From Flavobacterium phragmitis (GTDB lineage: Bacteria; Bacteroidota; Bacteroidia; Flavobacteriales; Flavobacteriaceae): a stretch of DNA of 64,000 bases. Below, one piece after another: positions 1-8,473 of the stretch; within the stretch, counting starts at the first letter, position 1, and each line of letters begins with the position of its first letter. The notes under the pieces were generated by a model. The model saw only the letters and a list, made by a program, of their open reading frames with translations, was not told the origin of the DNA and ran no database searches. Both the position numbers and the translations under genes were made by a program. The stretch spans positions 62,001-126,000 of the forward strand of contig NZ_FOMH01000003.1 of the NCBI RefSeq assembly GCF_900112575.1, given 5' to 3'.

Positions 1-124
1 TTCGGGCGTTCATTTAAAATAAATCCTTAAATTCGCAAGCACAAATAACAAAAGAATAAATCGAAAGATGAGTTTCGGAATTGTAGACTTCATTTTTCGA
101 TAGTTAATACTAAAAGCAAAAAAA

Positions 125-1513
125 ATGAAATACGACGTTATTGTTTTAGGAAGTGGTCCTGGCGGATATGTAACAGCAATTAGAGCTTCACAATTGGGCT
201 TTAAAACTGCTGTAGTAGAAAAAGAAAACCTTGGTGGTGTATGTTTAAACTGGGGATGTATCCCAACAAAAGCACTTTTAAAATCTGCTCAGGTTTTTGA
301 TTATTTAAAACACGCTTCTGACTACGGATTAAAAGTTTCTGAATTCGATAAAGATTTCCCTGCTGTTATTCAACGCAGCCGTGGTGTTGCTGAAGGAATG
401 AGCAAAGGTGTTCAATTCTTGATGAAAAAAAACAAAATTGACGTTATCGAAGGTTTTGGAAAACTAAAACCAGGAAAAAAACTTGACGTTACTGATAAAG
501 ACAATAAAGTTACAGAATATAGCGCTGATCACATTATCATCGCAACTGGTGCTCGTTCTCGTGAGTTACCAAACTTACCTCAAGATGGTGTAAAAGTAAT
601 TGGATACCGTCAGGCAATGACATTGCCAACTCAACCAAAATCTATGATTATTGTTGGTTCTGGAGCAATCGGAGTTGAGTTCGCTCACTTCTACAACTCA
701 ATGGGAACAGATGTTACTATCGTAGAATTTATGCCAAACGTTGTTCCTGTTGAAGACGAAGATATCTCTAAACAATTTGAGCGTTCTTTGAAAAAATCTG
801 GAATTAAAGTAATGACGAACTCTTCTGTTGAGCGTATTGACACAACTGGAGCTGGAGTTAAAGCTTTCGTTAAAACAGCAAAAGGAGAAGAAGTTTTAGA
901 AGCTGACATCGTACTTTCTGCAGTGGGAATCAAAACAAACATTGAAAACATCGGATTAGAAGAAGTTGGAATCGCTGTTGACAGAGATAAAATCTTAGTA
1001 AACGCTTACAACGCAACTAATATTCCAGGATACTACGCAATTGGAGACGTTACTCCAGGTCAGGCTTTAGCTCACGTAGCTTCTGCTGAAGGAATCAACT
1101 GTGTAGAAAAAATTAAAGGTTTACACGTAGACCCAATCGATTACGGAAACGTTCCGGGTTGTACTTATGCAACTCCAGAAATCGCTTCTGTAGGTTTAAC
1201 AGAAAAACAAGCAAAAGAAAAAGGTTACGAATTAAAAATTGGTAAATTCCCATTCTCAGCTTCTGGAAAAGCAAAAGCTGCTGGAAATGCGGACGGATTC
1301 GTAAAAGTAATCTTCGATGCTAAATATGGAGAATGGTTAGGATGCCACATGATTGGTGCTGGTGTTACAGATATGATTGCTGAAGCAGTTGTAGCTCGTA
1401 AACTGGAAACAACTGGTCACGAAATCCTTAAATCTATCCACCCTCACCCAACAATGAGCGAGGCTGTTATGGAAGCTGTAGCTGATGCTTACGGCGAAGT
1501 AATTCACTTATAA
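125..1513 (+). CDS. lpdA: Dihydrolipoyl dehydrogenase (E3)
   Basis: FAD-dependent E3 subunit that reoxidises dihydrolipoamide in the pyruvate, 2-oxoglutarate or branched-chain dehydrogenase complexes, or the glycine cleavage system, producing NADH in the cytoplasm. Visible are the FAD-binding GSGPGG (residues 9-14), the redox disulfide C40-LNWG-C45, a second dinucleotide motif GSGAIG near residue 183, and the C-terminal catalytic pair H441 and E446 in HPHPTMSEAV. The length of 462 residues is normal for the family. It stands alone with its own terminator, and no E1 or E2 gene is in the window, so the partner complex cannot be assigned. Codons are regular, as in a well-expressed gene. Confidence 0.97.
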   Translation: MKYDVIVLGSGPGGYVTAIRASQLGFKTAVVEKENLGGVCLNWGCIPTKALLKSAQVFDYLKHASDYGLKVSEFDKDFPAVIQRSRGVAEGMSKGVQFLMKKNKIDVIEGFGKLKPGKKLDVTDKDNKVTEYSADHIIIATGARSRELPNLPQDGVKVIGYRQAMTLPTQPKSMIIVGSGAIGVEFAHFYNSMGTDVTIVEFMPNVVPVEDEDISKQFERSLKKSGIKVMTNSSVERIDTTGAGVKAFVKTAKGEEVLEADIVLSAVGIKTNIENIGLEEVGIAVDRDKILVNAYNATNIPGYYAIGDVTPGQALAHVASAEGINCVEKIKGLHVDPIDYGNVPGCTYATPEIASVGLTEKQAKEKGYELKIGKFPFSASGKAKAAGNADGFVKVIFDAKYGEWLGCHMIGAGVTDMIAEAVVARKLETTGHEILKSIHPHPTMSEAVMEAVADAYGEVIHL

Positions 1514-1555
1514 AAATATACCGTTTTACGGTTATATATAATTTTTCAATTTATA

Positions 1556-1590
1556 AAATCCGATTTGTGAAAACAGATCGGATTTTTTTT
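1556..1590 (+). terminator. Rho-independent terminator of lpdA
   Basis: Arms AAATCCGAT (1556-1564) and ATCGGATTT (1577-1585) form a perfect 9-bp hairpin followed by a T run, 43 bases after the lpdA stop codon. Confidence 0.85.
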
Positions 1591-1844
1591 GTTTTCATGT
1601 TTTTTTGTCATTTCGCCCAAAGGGAGAAATCTCCACAAGTAGCTCTACAAAGATTGGTATCTCATTTTAGTGAAAATCTGATTTTTATCCAAAACAGTCT
1701 TTTATATGTAAATCCATTCACAAACCATTCTTCACAATCCATAGTGAAAACATAACCAAACAAAAATTTGTTTAAAACTTTACGTAAGAAAATTTTGTCA
1801 TCATTTCTAATTCCTTATTTTTATTCTCTATAAATAAGAAAGTA
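1591..1844. other. Gene-free spacer with a degenerate palindromic element
   Basis: No convincing gene. Bases 1606-1665 hold a half-copy of the repeat that is complete at 48639-48738: a TGTCATTTCG arm, GGAGAAATC, and CAAAGATTGG, which matches the reverse complement of that element's loop. The rest is AT-rich leader of the SPFH gene. Confidence 0.5.
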
Positions 1845-2798
1845 ATGAAACTACCTTTTATAGAAATAATCGAATCCACGACAAGCAACCCTAATTTATT
1901 AATGTGGAAGTACTTCGACGAAGACAAAGAAATAAAAAACGGTGCAAAATTAACGGTACGAGAAAGCCAGCAGGCCATGCTCTTAAACGAAGGACAACTT
2001 GCCGATGTATTCTCTCCAGGACTTCATACCTTATCTACAGAAAATATTCCCATTTTAAGTAAACTAAAAGGCTGGAAATACGGTTTCGAAAGTCCGTTTA
2101 AGGCTGATGTTTATTTTTTCAACACACATCAATTCATTAATAACAAATGGGGAACTCCTGCTCCTATCTTGATGAATGATCCGCAATTCGGCCAAATTAG
2201 AATTCGAGCTTTTGGAAGTTTTGATCTTAAAATAGCCGATGCTGCCAAATTCTTTCGCCAATACGCTGGAACTTACAAACAGCTGACCATTTTTGAACTC
2301 CAAAGTCAATTAAGAGATTTTGTTGCTCCAAAATTCGGAGAAGTTTTAGCCAATGAAAACATAACCGTTACCGATGTCGCGGGAAACATTACACAGTTAG
2401 GCAAGAAAATCGAGCCTTACCTAAAACCTTATTTCGAGCAATTAGGAATCGAACTGACTCAGTTTGTCATTACAAGCGTAACCTTACCAGAAGAAGTTAC
2501 CGCACATTACGATAAAATCACCAATATGAATATGGTAACCGACATGGATAAATTTACCAAATTCAATACTGCAACTGCGATTGGTGATAAAGAAAACGGA
2601 CTTCACGATGCGACTCAAAATGCAGTAAGCATGGGAATTCTTTTCAATCAACTACAACAAAATAAAGAAACGCCAAAACAGGAAACGGGAGACGACATTA
2701 CTTCTAAACTTCAAAAACTGAAATCATTATTTGATGCAGGTTTAATAGATGAAGATGAATTTAAAACCAAAAAAGCGGCACTTTTAAGTCAATTATAA
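1845..2798 (+). CDS. SPFH-domain protein with C-terminal SHOCT motif
   Basis: A stomatin/prohibitin-like (SPFH) protein of 317 residues related to the bacterial 'virion core protein' group (B. subtilis YdjI type). The SPFH core occupies roughly residues 30-260. A short SHOCT helix pair fills about 285-316 (LKSLFDAGLIDEDEFKTKK). There is no signal peptide or clear transmembrane helix, so it is probably a peripheral scaffold on the cytoplasmic membrane face. Many relatives carry a zinc ribbon at the C-terminus. Here a separate 80-residue zinc-ribbon gene starts on the last base of this stop codon, as if the domain had been split off. First gene of a four-gene unit. The membrane-stress role is inferred from relatives. 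Confidence 0.85.
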   Translation: MKLPFIEIIESTTSNPNLLMWKYFDEDKEIKNGAKLTVRESQQAMLLNEGQLADVFSPGLHTLSTENIPILSKLKGWKYGFESPFKADVYFFNTHQFINNKWGTPAPILMNDPQFGQIRIRAFGSFDLKIADAAKFFRQYAGTYKQLTIFELQSQLRDFVAPKFGEVLANENITVTDVAGNITQLGKKIEPYLKPYFEQLGIELTQFVITSVTLPEEVTAHYDKITNMNMVTDMDKFTKFNTATAIGDKENGLHDATQNAVSMGILFNQLQQNKETPKQETGDDITSKLQKLKSLFDAGLIDEDEFKTKKAALLSQL

Positions 2799-3040
2799 TG
2801 GAAGAAAAAAAAGTAAATTCATTTTTGAGCAGACTTAAAGAAAATGCTCAAAAACAGACTAATTACGGAGGCGAGTTTGAAACAACCGAAGCCAAAATGA
2901 GCGCCAAAGACTGTCCAAACTGCGGTGCAGGAAGAGCTAAAGAAGATGGCGTAACACATTGCGCCTACTGTGGATTTGAGTTTTTAAACGTAAAACTTAC
3001 TGACGGATTATATATTAAAAAAGAAGACAATTCAATTTAA
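2798..3040 (+). CDS. Small zinc-ribbon protein
   Basis: An 80-residue protein with one treble C4 zinc ribbon: C39-PN-C42 and C55-AY-C58. The N-terminal 35 residues are charged and probably helical. It overlaps the upstream SPFH stop by one base, which indicates translational coupling. In related SPFH proteins a similar ribbon is fused at the C-terminus, so this is likely a detached partner domain. No catalytic motif is visible. Function unknown. Confidence 0.8.
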   Translation: MEEKKVNSFLSRLKENAQKQTNYGGEFETTEAKMSAKDCPNCGAGRAKEDGVTHCAYCGFEFLNVKLTDGLYIKKEDNSI

Positions 3041-3051
3041 AACAACATAAG

Positions 3052-3999
3052 GTGTTCGGATTATTTAATAAATCAAAAGACAAAAACGAAGGAAGCAAAC
3101 AGTCATATCCGGAATGGTATGCCGAACTTCAAGAATCACAGCAAAGATGGTTTTCTTTTTTAGAAAAATTAGAAGCTAAAATGGAAGAATTGGCAACAGC
3201 TTCAATTCCGGAATTAAAACAGCTTTTACAAGAAGACGAAGATTTATATAAAAGAACTTTTCATAGAGTTTATTCTGGAGTAAACGGTCAACTAAATAAT
3301 ATCCGTGAAAAAGCCAGAGATATTTACGAAGAAAAGGTAAATGATCTTTATTACAATATCAATTCACAGATTTCTGTTTTGGATAAACATCACGATTTAC
3401 TTTCTGATTTTAGAAGTGCATGTTCCAATCGTTACAACGAATTTGATGACAAATATGATTATTGGAGAAAACAAATTGAAAAAACACAGGAACGTGATCT
3501 TGAAATCGAATATCAGAAAATATTAAATGAATTTGAAACCATCAAAGATAAGTTCAGCTGTAAACAATGTGGTGGAAATATTCTGATTGAAAAAATCTTT
3601 TTAATCGAAACTTACATTTCCTGTCCTTATTGCCACACACAAAACACATTTGCGCCAAGCACATTGGGAAGAAACCTTCAGAATATTGCCAGAGAATTGG
3701 CAGAACAGAGAACCGCTCATTTACATGAAGCTTACGAAAACGAAAAAGACAAAGAGCGTGACTTGTACCATCAGCGCCATGAATTAAGTTTGAGCATTAT
3801 TCATGAATCAAATAAAAAAGTAGTAAGCGAAGTTCAGTCCAAAATGGATGATTTGGAAGAACAAAGACAATTTGCGATTCAAAATGCTCCAAAATTACGT
3901 GAGGTCTATTTGAGAGCAATGTATGACGAGTGGAATAAAATTACACCAGATTTAAAAGAACACAACGAAAAAATGTATCAGAATCAATTGAAATATTAA
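3052..3999 (+). CDS. Coiled-coil zinc-ribbon protein, function unknown
   Basis: A 315-residue cytoplasmic protein. Long charged helices (about 20-165 and 205-310, likely coiled coil) flank a central zinc ribbon, C170-KQ-C173 and C191-PY-C194. The start is GTG at 3052, 11 bases after the preceding stop; no ATG in frame fits better. The N-terminus (MFGLFNKSK) resembles that of the next protein (MFKKLFG), suggesting a shared amphipathic membrane-touching start. Third gene of the SPFH operon. I do not recognise a characterised family. The arrangement suggests a scaffold or adaptor working with the SPFH protein. Confidence 0.75.
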   Translation: MFGLFNKSKDKNEGSKQSYPEWYAELQESQQRWFSFLEKLEAKMEELATASIPELKQLLQEDEDLYKRTFHRVYSGVNGQLNNIREKARDIYEEKVNDLYYNINSQISVLDKHHDLLSDFRSACSNRYNEFDDKYDYWRKQIEKTQERDLEIEYQKILNEFETIKDKFSCKQCGGNILIEKIFLIETYISCPYCHTQNTFAPSTLGRNLQNIARELAEQRTAHLHEAYENEKDKERDLYHQRHELSLSIIHESNKKVVSEVQSKMDDLEEQRQFAIQNAPKLREVYLRAMYDEWNKITPDLKEHNEKMYQNQLKY

Positions 4000-4025
4000 A
4001 TTTTATTAACCCTAAAAATCGACAA

Positions 4026-4982
4026 ATGTTTAAAAAACTTTTTGGAGCTCTAACAGGAGACAAACAGGAAAACCAAAATTATGAAGCACAGACTTCAAAT
4101 GACAATTATGAAAATGATTATGAGGATAATTATAAAGAAGTAGAATACGATCCGGAAACTTTACACGGAACACATTATACAGTAGAAGATTTTGATAACG
4201 AAGTGGAAGCAAGAGCAGAAGCCTGGATTGCAGATGAACGTGCAAGTGGTGAGAACTTAGACGAAAAAGACATTCAAAACATTTATTTCAACTACAGAAG
4301 AACAGTTTACACAGAATGGAACAACTGTGATTCTGATCAAATGATTCGGTTTGAACACGCAAATTCTTTAAAATACAGTGGCATCCAGACTTCAGGATTT
4401 GTAAAAGTGGATGACAATAACCCGTTTTTAGAACCTGTTCATGGTGTAGATTTGAGAACTTATACGGCAATGTGTCTTAAAATCAGTGCTGGAATTGATT
4501 ATCTAGAAGTTTGTAAAGCAATGGGATTTGAACCAATTGTTTGGGAAGAACTAAATACAATCTGGCCACAGCGTATGGGTGAAGATACATCATTTACAGT
4601 TACCACGCTTTTCGGTCAATATTATGCTGAAAATGTAACGGTTCCGCAATTGGAAAACTTAAAAGCGGAGATTTCTGAAGAAGGTGCTGCAAACTTAGAA
4701 AGAATGAAAACCGATCGTTATTTCTACGAAGAATTAGCTGGAGCAAGACAAGCGGCTTACGAATACGGAATTGATGGCGCACAATGGATTCTAGAAAACT
4801 TCGGAATCAATCTGGCCGATTTCCAATCTGTAGCCATGCAATGGATGACGGAGCAAAACCAAAACTGGAATTCTCAAGACATTATCGAGTTTTCTAATTA
4901 TCAACAGGAAAAACAAAAAGAATACGCTGCAAAATTCGCCACGGAACAAGGCGGAAATATCGCAGACGACGTAAATTTCTAA
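4026..4982 (+). CDS. Conserved hypothetical protein of the SPFH operon
   Basis: A soluble acidic protein of 318 residues. It has a low-complexity Asn/Glu/Asp/Tyr-rich linker at about 13-45, then a globular helical region rich in Trp and Tyr. No signal peptide, membrane helix or metal-binding motif is seen, and I cannot assign a family with confidence. It starts 26 bases after the coiled-coil zinc-ribbon gene and ends before a hairpin terminator, so it is the last gene of the unit. Its N-terminus (MFKKLFGALTGDK) could form an amphipathic helix. Confidence 0.7.
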   Translation: MFKKLFGALTGDKQENQNYEAQTSNDNYENDYEDNYKEVEYDPETLHGTHYTVEDFDNEVEARAEAWIADERASGENLDEKDIQNIYFNYRRTVYTEWNNCDSDQMIRFEHANSLKYSGIQTSGFVKVDDNNPFLEPVHGVDLRTYTAMCLKISAGIDYLEVCKAMGFEPIVWEELNTIWPQRMGEDTSFTVTTLFGQYYAENVTVPQLENLKAEISEEGAANLERMKTDRYFYEELAGARQAAYEYGIDGAQWILENFGINLADFQSVAMQWMTEQNQNWNSQDIIEFSNYQQEKQKEYAAKFATEQGGNIADDVNF

Positions 4983-5038
4983 ATTTATTTTATGAATATT
5001 CGCTACTTACATTAATTTTAAAAAACAGCACACAGATG

Positions 5039-5125
5039 ATATTGATTCGCTAACGCAAAGACACGGATTAAGACGGATTTTTTTATTAATCTGTATAAAA
5101 TCCATTTTATCCGCGTCATCAATAT
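5039..5125. repeat. Imperfect intergenic palindrome
   Basis: Outer arms ATATTGAT (5039-5046) and ATCAATAT (5118-5125) enclose nested imperfect arms of the 'cGGATtaagacGGATTTT' type. Related text occurs at 62809-62856. It lies after the SPFH operon and upstream of a terminator hairpin. Confidence 0.6.
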
Positions 5126-5180
5126 TTTTTAGTAAATTACTAATCTATTTAGCGGATAGTCATATTTATTTTTGATGATA

Positions 5181-5220
5181 AAAAAAACCGATTTGCAAAA
5201 AAAAACAAATCGGTTTTTTA
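5181..5220 (+). terminator. Hairpin terminator between the SPFH operon and the DUF2314 gene
   Basis: Arms AAAAACCGATTTG (5183-5195) and CAAATCGGTTTTT (5206-5218) form a 13-bp perfect stem flanked by A and T runs, so it could work in both directions. Confidence 0.8.
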
Positions 5221-5268
5221 TTCGTTCAAAACAACTTATAATTTGAATTAAATTAAACATTACATACC

Positions 5269-6018
5269 ATGGAAGAAACAAAAATATTCTACGCCGACGG
5301 AGAAAATCCAAAAATGATTGAAGCTTACAAAAGAGCACAGGAAACCTTTAAATATTTCTGGAGAGAATTATCTTGGGAATACCGCCGAATAGTTCCAGGT
5401 CTTGACGTAGCCTGTGTAAAACTAGCTTTTACTCAAGAAATTGACAACGAAACTGTCGTAGAACATATGTGGATAAATGATGTAAATTTTGACGGCGAAA
5501 ACATATACGGCATTTTGGTAAATGATCCAAATGAGTTGACAAATGTGGCTAACGGAGACGAAATTGCAATTCCGCTAAATCAAATCAGTGATTGGTTGTT
5601 TGCCATTAACGGACAAACTTACGGTGCTTTTACCATTCAAGCGATGCGTTCTGAAATGAGTGAAGACGAAAGAGATGCTCATGACGATGCTTGGGGATTA
5701 GATTTTGGTGATTTTAATGACATTTTGGTTGTAAACGAACAAAAAGAAAAACCAGAAAACCTGATCGAGCATCCAATGAGCAAAAACATGAAAGAAAGTC
5801 TTATTGAATTTGTAGCCAATAATCCTGAAGAAGTAACACATCAAGATGAATTAGGCTATACTTTTTTACATCGTGAAACCATTGCCGGAAATCAGACTTC
5901 AGTTGAAGTTTTATTAAAATCAGGCGCCGATAAAAATGCTAAAACCGAAAGCGGTAAAACCGCTTTGGATTTTGCCAAAGAACTAAAATGGGATCATTTA
6001 CTACCATTACTTCAATAA
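5269..6018 (+). CDS. DUF2314 domain protein with C-terminal ankyrin repeats
   Basis: A 249-residue soluble protein. Residues about 15-150 match the DUF2314 pattern (HMWINDVNFDGENIYGILVNDP, then a conserved I..W...), a family found next to ankyrin and immunity-type domains. Residues about 185-245 form roughly two ankyrin repeats (GYTFLHRETIAGN, then GADKNAKTESGKTALDFA). Monocistronic between two terminators. Possible roles are protein-protein interaction or immunity to a polymorphic toxin, but no toxin gene is nearby, so the function is unknown. Confidence 0.8.
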   Translation: MEETKIFYADGENPKMIEAYKRAQETFKYFWRELSWEYRRIVPGLDVACVKLAFTQEIDNETVVEHMWINDVNFDGENIYGILVNDPNELTNVANGDEIAIPLNQISDWLFAINGQTYGAFTIQAMRSEMSEDERDAHDDAWGLDFGDFNDILVVNEQKEKPENLIEHPMSKNMKESLIEFVANNPEEVTHQDELGYTFLHRETIAGNQTSVEVLLKSGADKNAKTESGKTALDFAKELKWDHLLPLLQ

Positions 6019-6026
6019 AACCTCAC

Positions 6027-6060
6027 AAATCCGATTTATCAAGATAAATCGGATTTTTCT
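6027..6060 (+). terminator. Rho-independent terminator of the DUF2314-ankyrin gene
   Basis: A 14-bp perfect stem (6027-6040 with 6043-6056), a two-base loop and a T-rich tail, 8 bases after the stop codon. Confidence 0.85.
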
Positions 6061-6082
6061 TATTTTTATATAAATTAAATTT

Positions 6083-6090
6083 TAATTTTG
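6083..6090 (+). promoter_or_regulatory. Bacteroidota -7 element (TAATTTTG)
   Basis: An exact TAnnTTTG match 26 bases before the ATG of the lipoprotein gene at 6116. The -33 element is not clear. Confidence 0.6.
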
Positions 6091-6115
6091 TGAACTATTT
6101 CATAAAGTTTACAAA

Positions 6116-6640
6116 ATGATTCTCCAGTCTTCAATACTTTGCAAAAAAATCTTAACAAAACTATTTGTTACTCTTTTGTTTATATCTTTTATTCTCTTAT
6201 TTAATTCCTGCTATTCATATAAAGTTTATCCAAAGGAATATCGAAAAATTCAAACTAAGCAAAACAAAGAAACAGTATATATCCTAAACGATTCCTTAAA
6301 AAAAGAAGTTAAAATTTTGAAGAAATCAAACCTCTTTACTTTTACCACCGACAGTACGCAGGCAGATTTGAAAATCCAACTTTATCCAATAAAGCAATAT
6401 CCATCGTGTGGGAATCCGCTTGTTGCCCAATTCATTACACTAGGACAATTACCTGTCTATTTACCAAACAATTATGAATATCAATTTGATAGAGTAAAAA
6501 AGGGAGAAATTACATCACAGACATTTAATTTACAAATTACTCAAAGATATTGGTTTTGGGATCTTTTTACATTTAATAAAAATTTTGTTAAAAAGGCAGG
6601 ACAAGTATTATCAGCAAAATATCAGGAAGGGAAAAATTAA
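6116..6640 (+). CDS. Putative lipoprotein of unknown function
   Basis: A 174-residue protein with a long hydrophobic signal (residues 12-30) ending in the lipobox LFNS-C32, so it is probably a lipid-anchored envelope protein. The mature part contains a Tyr/Lys-rich strand region and an aromatic C-terminal patch (RYWFWDLFTF). No family recognised. Monocistronic, with its own TAnnTTTG promoter and a terminator upstream. The first ATG is used because it lies just downstream of the promoter; M1-K11 makes a long n-region. Confidence 0.75.
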   Translation: MILQSSILCKKILTKLFVTLLFISFILLFNSCYSYKVYPKEYRKIQTKQNKETVYILNDSLKKEVKILKKSNLFTFTTDSTQADLKIQLYPIKQYPSCGNPLVAQFITLGQLPVYLPNNYEYQFDRVKKGEITSQTFNLQITQRYWFWDLFTFNKNFVKKAGQVLSAKYQEGKN

Positions 6641-6727
6641 TAAAGTGGCTTTAAATATAAAAAGGTGTTTTTTCATTTAAAAACAAAAAACTAATCTTTT
6701 TTTCATCTGTTTCAGATAAAGATATAC

Positions 6728-6735
6728 TACTTTTG
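6728..6735 (+). promoter_or_regulatory. Bacteroidota -7 element (TACTTTTG)
   Basis: An exact TAnnTTTG match 25 bases before the ATG at 6760. It overlaps the upstream TTG at 6733, which shows that this TTG is not the start codon of the TPM gene. Confidence 0.65.
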
Positions 6736-6759
6736 CGCCACCCAAATCAGATATCTGCC

Positions 6760-7251
6760 ATGAAAAAAATATTGTTTTTATTTGCAATAGTTCTTTTTTT
6801 ACCAAATCATTTCTATGCACAAACAGCAGCAGATGCTTCTGCAATGTTTGCTAAATCGTACGATTATATGAATGACTTCGAAAAAATTCTTACTTCAAGT
6901 CAGGTAAAAACTTTAAATGATTTTTTAAAATCGAGCGAGACTAAGACCACTAGCAAAATTCTTATTGTCACGACCTCTTCTATAGCTCCTTATACTGATT
7001 TAAGTGATTATTCTTTGGCTTTAGATAAATATATGCTTTCACAGCTAAAAATTGATACTTCTATTTTAATTGTAATCAGCAAACAATTAAGACAAATTCA
7101 GGTTCAAGGTGTCGAAAAAGTACGTTCAAAAATGAGCGATCAAGAACTAAAAGACATCATAACGACTTATGTAGTTCCAGAATTAAAAAAAGGAGATTAC
7201 TATAAAGGTTTAGAACTGGGCGTAAAACAGCTTTTAAAAAAAATAGAATAA
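6760..7251 (+). CDS. Secreted TPM-domain protein
   Basis: A 163-residue protein from the ATG at 6760. It has a signal peptide (MKKILFLFAIVLFLPNHFYAQ) and a TPM domain (about residues 40-160 of the mature form) recognisable by KILIVTTSS, the LKIDTSILIVISKQLRQIQVQ strand pair and a C-terminal helix GLELGVKQLLKK. TPM proteins are envelope proteins, some with reported phosphatase activity or roles in photosystem or membrane-protein repair. This copy lacks the usual C-terminal membrane helix and Gly-rich tail, so it should be periplasmic. Monocistronic with a terminator. Confidence 0.8.
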   Translation: MKKILFLFAIVLFLPNHFYAQTAADASAMFAKSYDYMNDFEKILTSSQVKTLNDFLKSSETKTTSKILIVTTSSIAPYTDLSDYSLALDKYMLSQLKIDTSILIVISKQLRQIQVQGVEKVRSKMSDQELKDIITTYVVPELKKGDYYKGLELGVKQLLKKIE

Positions 7252-7256
7252 AAAAC

Positions 7257-7293
7257 AAAATCCGATCTGTTGTTATAGGTCGGATTTTTTTTT
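7257..7293 (+). terminator. Rho-independent terminator of the TPM gene
   Basis: Arms AAAATCCGA (7257-7265) and TCGGATTTT (7280-7288) are followed by T9, directly after the stop codon. Confidence 0.85.
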
Positions 7294-7361
7294 ATCAGAA
7301 ATTCTCTATTCTGTAATAAAAGCAATATCTTGTATATTCTATAAACTAAAAAACCATTCGT

Positions 7362-8006
7362 ATGAATTTAGAAGATTATAAAAAAGAGTTTTCAGAAGAT
7401 GATGCTGTAGGCTGGTTAGAAATCGATAAGGAATTTGACCGTTTGTATCCTGATCAGGAACCTAAACACTTTGCTCCTCCGCTTCCGTATATGCTTGGTG
7501 GTGATAGTCCGCTGGATGGAGTAAGTTATTACGAAAGTGAAAAACAGGAAGATCATTATCATTTTATTACCTATGGATTTTCGGAGTTATATTATAACGA
7601 AGAAAAAGTAAATGGAGAATTCAGCAAGTGGGGATTTGAACTGACTTTTAGACTAAAACCTTATGAAGCCGATAATGGAAACCCAAGCTGGGCTGTAGCT
7701 TTATTGCAAAATATTGCCAAATATGTTTTTAGTAGCGGTAAATGGTTTGAAGAATTTCATTATATGCCGGCAAACGGGCCAATTCGTTTAGGAACCGATA
7801 CCGAAATTACTGCACTAGTATTTATAAATGATCCCGAAATAGCTAAAAAACAAACGCCACATGGCGAAGTATCTTTTCTTCAAATTGTTGGAATTACAAC
7901 TGCAGAATATGATCAGATAAAAAATAACGAAACAACAGTTGAAGAGTTGATCAATAAATTAAAAGAAGACAATCCGTTACTTATAACTAACTTAAACAGA
8001 AAATAA
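7362..8006 (+). CDS. Suppressor-of-fused (SUFU) domain protein
   Basis: A 214-residue protein whose first 195 residues match the bacterial SUFU domain: the start GWLEIDKEFDRLYP, PLPYMLGGDSPLDGVSYY, HYHFITYGFSELYY and the W-containing FSKWGFELTFRLK. Bacterial SUFU proteins are mostly of unknown function; Aravind and colleagues list SUFU among immunity proteins of polymorphic toxin systems. It is coupled to the next gene (the ATG overlaps the stop), but no toxin, T6SS or Rhs gene is in the window. Cytoplasmic, with no signal peptide. Confidence 0.88.
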   Translation: MNLEDYKKEFSEDDAVGWLEIDKEFDRLYPDQEPKHFAPPLPYMLGGDSPLDGVSYYESEKQEDHYHFITYGFSELYYNEEKVNGEFSKWGFELTFRLKPYEADNGNPSWAVALLQNIAKYVFSSGKWFEEFHYMPANGPIRLGTDTEITALVFINDPEIAKKQTPHGEVSFLQIVGITTAEYDQIKNNETTVEELINKLKEDNPLLITNLNRK

Positions 8007-8416
8007 TGGCTAATAGTTTTTATTCTTATGCCGCTTATATATTACCCTCTTCAAATGCAAATATTACGGCCTTAAAAGAGTATTTAGAAGAATTTTATCA
8101 GAATTCAGACGCTGGAGATCAGCCAGAAATTACTCTTAGCGATAATCAGATTACCATACTTTTTAATGATGAATATCGTTTTTATGTTTATCTATCAGAG
8201 GAAAAACATGTAAATGAAGAAGCTTTGGAAATTGCCGAAGATTTAGAAGAAGATTGGAATGAAGAGCCTTTTGATAAAGAAAAATTAAAAACGGCTCAAA
8301 AACGATTTGAAATGTGGGGAGACCAGGATTATGATATGGATTATTTTAATGATAGTTTGTTTATAATAGATCAGATAGAAAAATTTTCAGACATTATTAT
8401 TTTTCAAAATAGTTAA
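8006..8416 (+). CDS. Hypothetical protein coupled to the SUFU gene
   Basis: A 136-residue acidic cytoplasmic protein, rich in Asp/Glu and Tyr. It starts on the last base of the SUFU stop codon (TAATG), so the two are translationally coupled and probably work together. No family or motif recognised. Its size and charge resemble immunity proteins, but that is only an analogy. Confidence 0.7.
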   Translation: MANSFYSYAAYILPSSNANITALKEYLEEFYQNSDAGDQPEITLSDNQITILFNDEYRFYVYLSEEKHVNEEALEIAEDLEEDWNEEPFDKEKLKTAQKRFEMWGDQDYDMDYFNDSLFIIDQIEKFSDIIIFQNS

Positions 8417-8473
8417 AAACAGCTTTAAAGAGCCTCAATTTGATTCAAGGAGCATAAAATTTCATATCACAAA

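Noticed and set aside
1-124. Possible divergent gene leaving the left edge (minus-strand ATG near position 14)
   Set aside because: Fewer than five codons are visible, so no support is possible.
1567-1755. A 62-residue ORF after lpdA
   Set aside because: It starts inside the terminator hairpin and runs through a degenerate intergenic repeat. Its translation shows no protein-like pattern.
6733-6759. TTG as the start of the TPM gene
   Set aside because: It falls inside the exact TACTTTTG promoter element and would destroy the signal peptide start; ATG 6760 is used instead.
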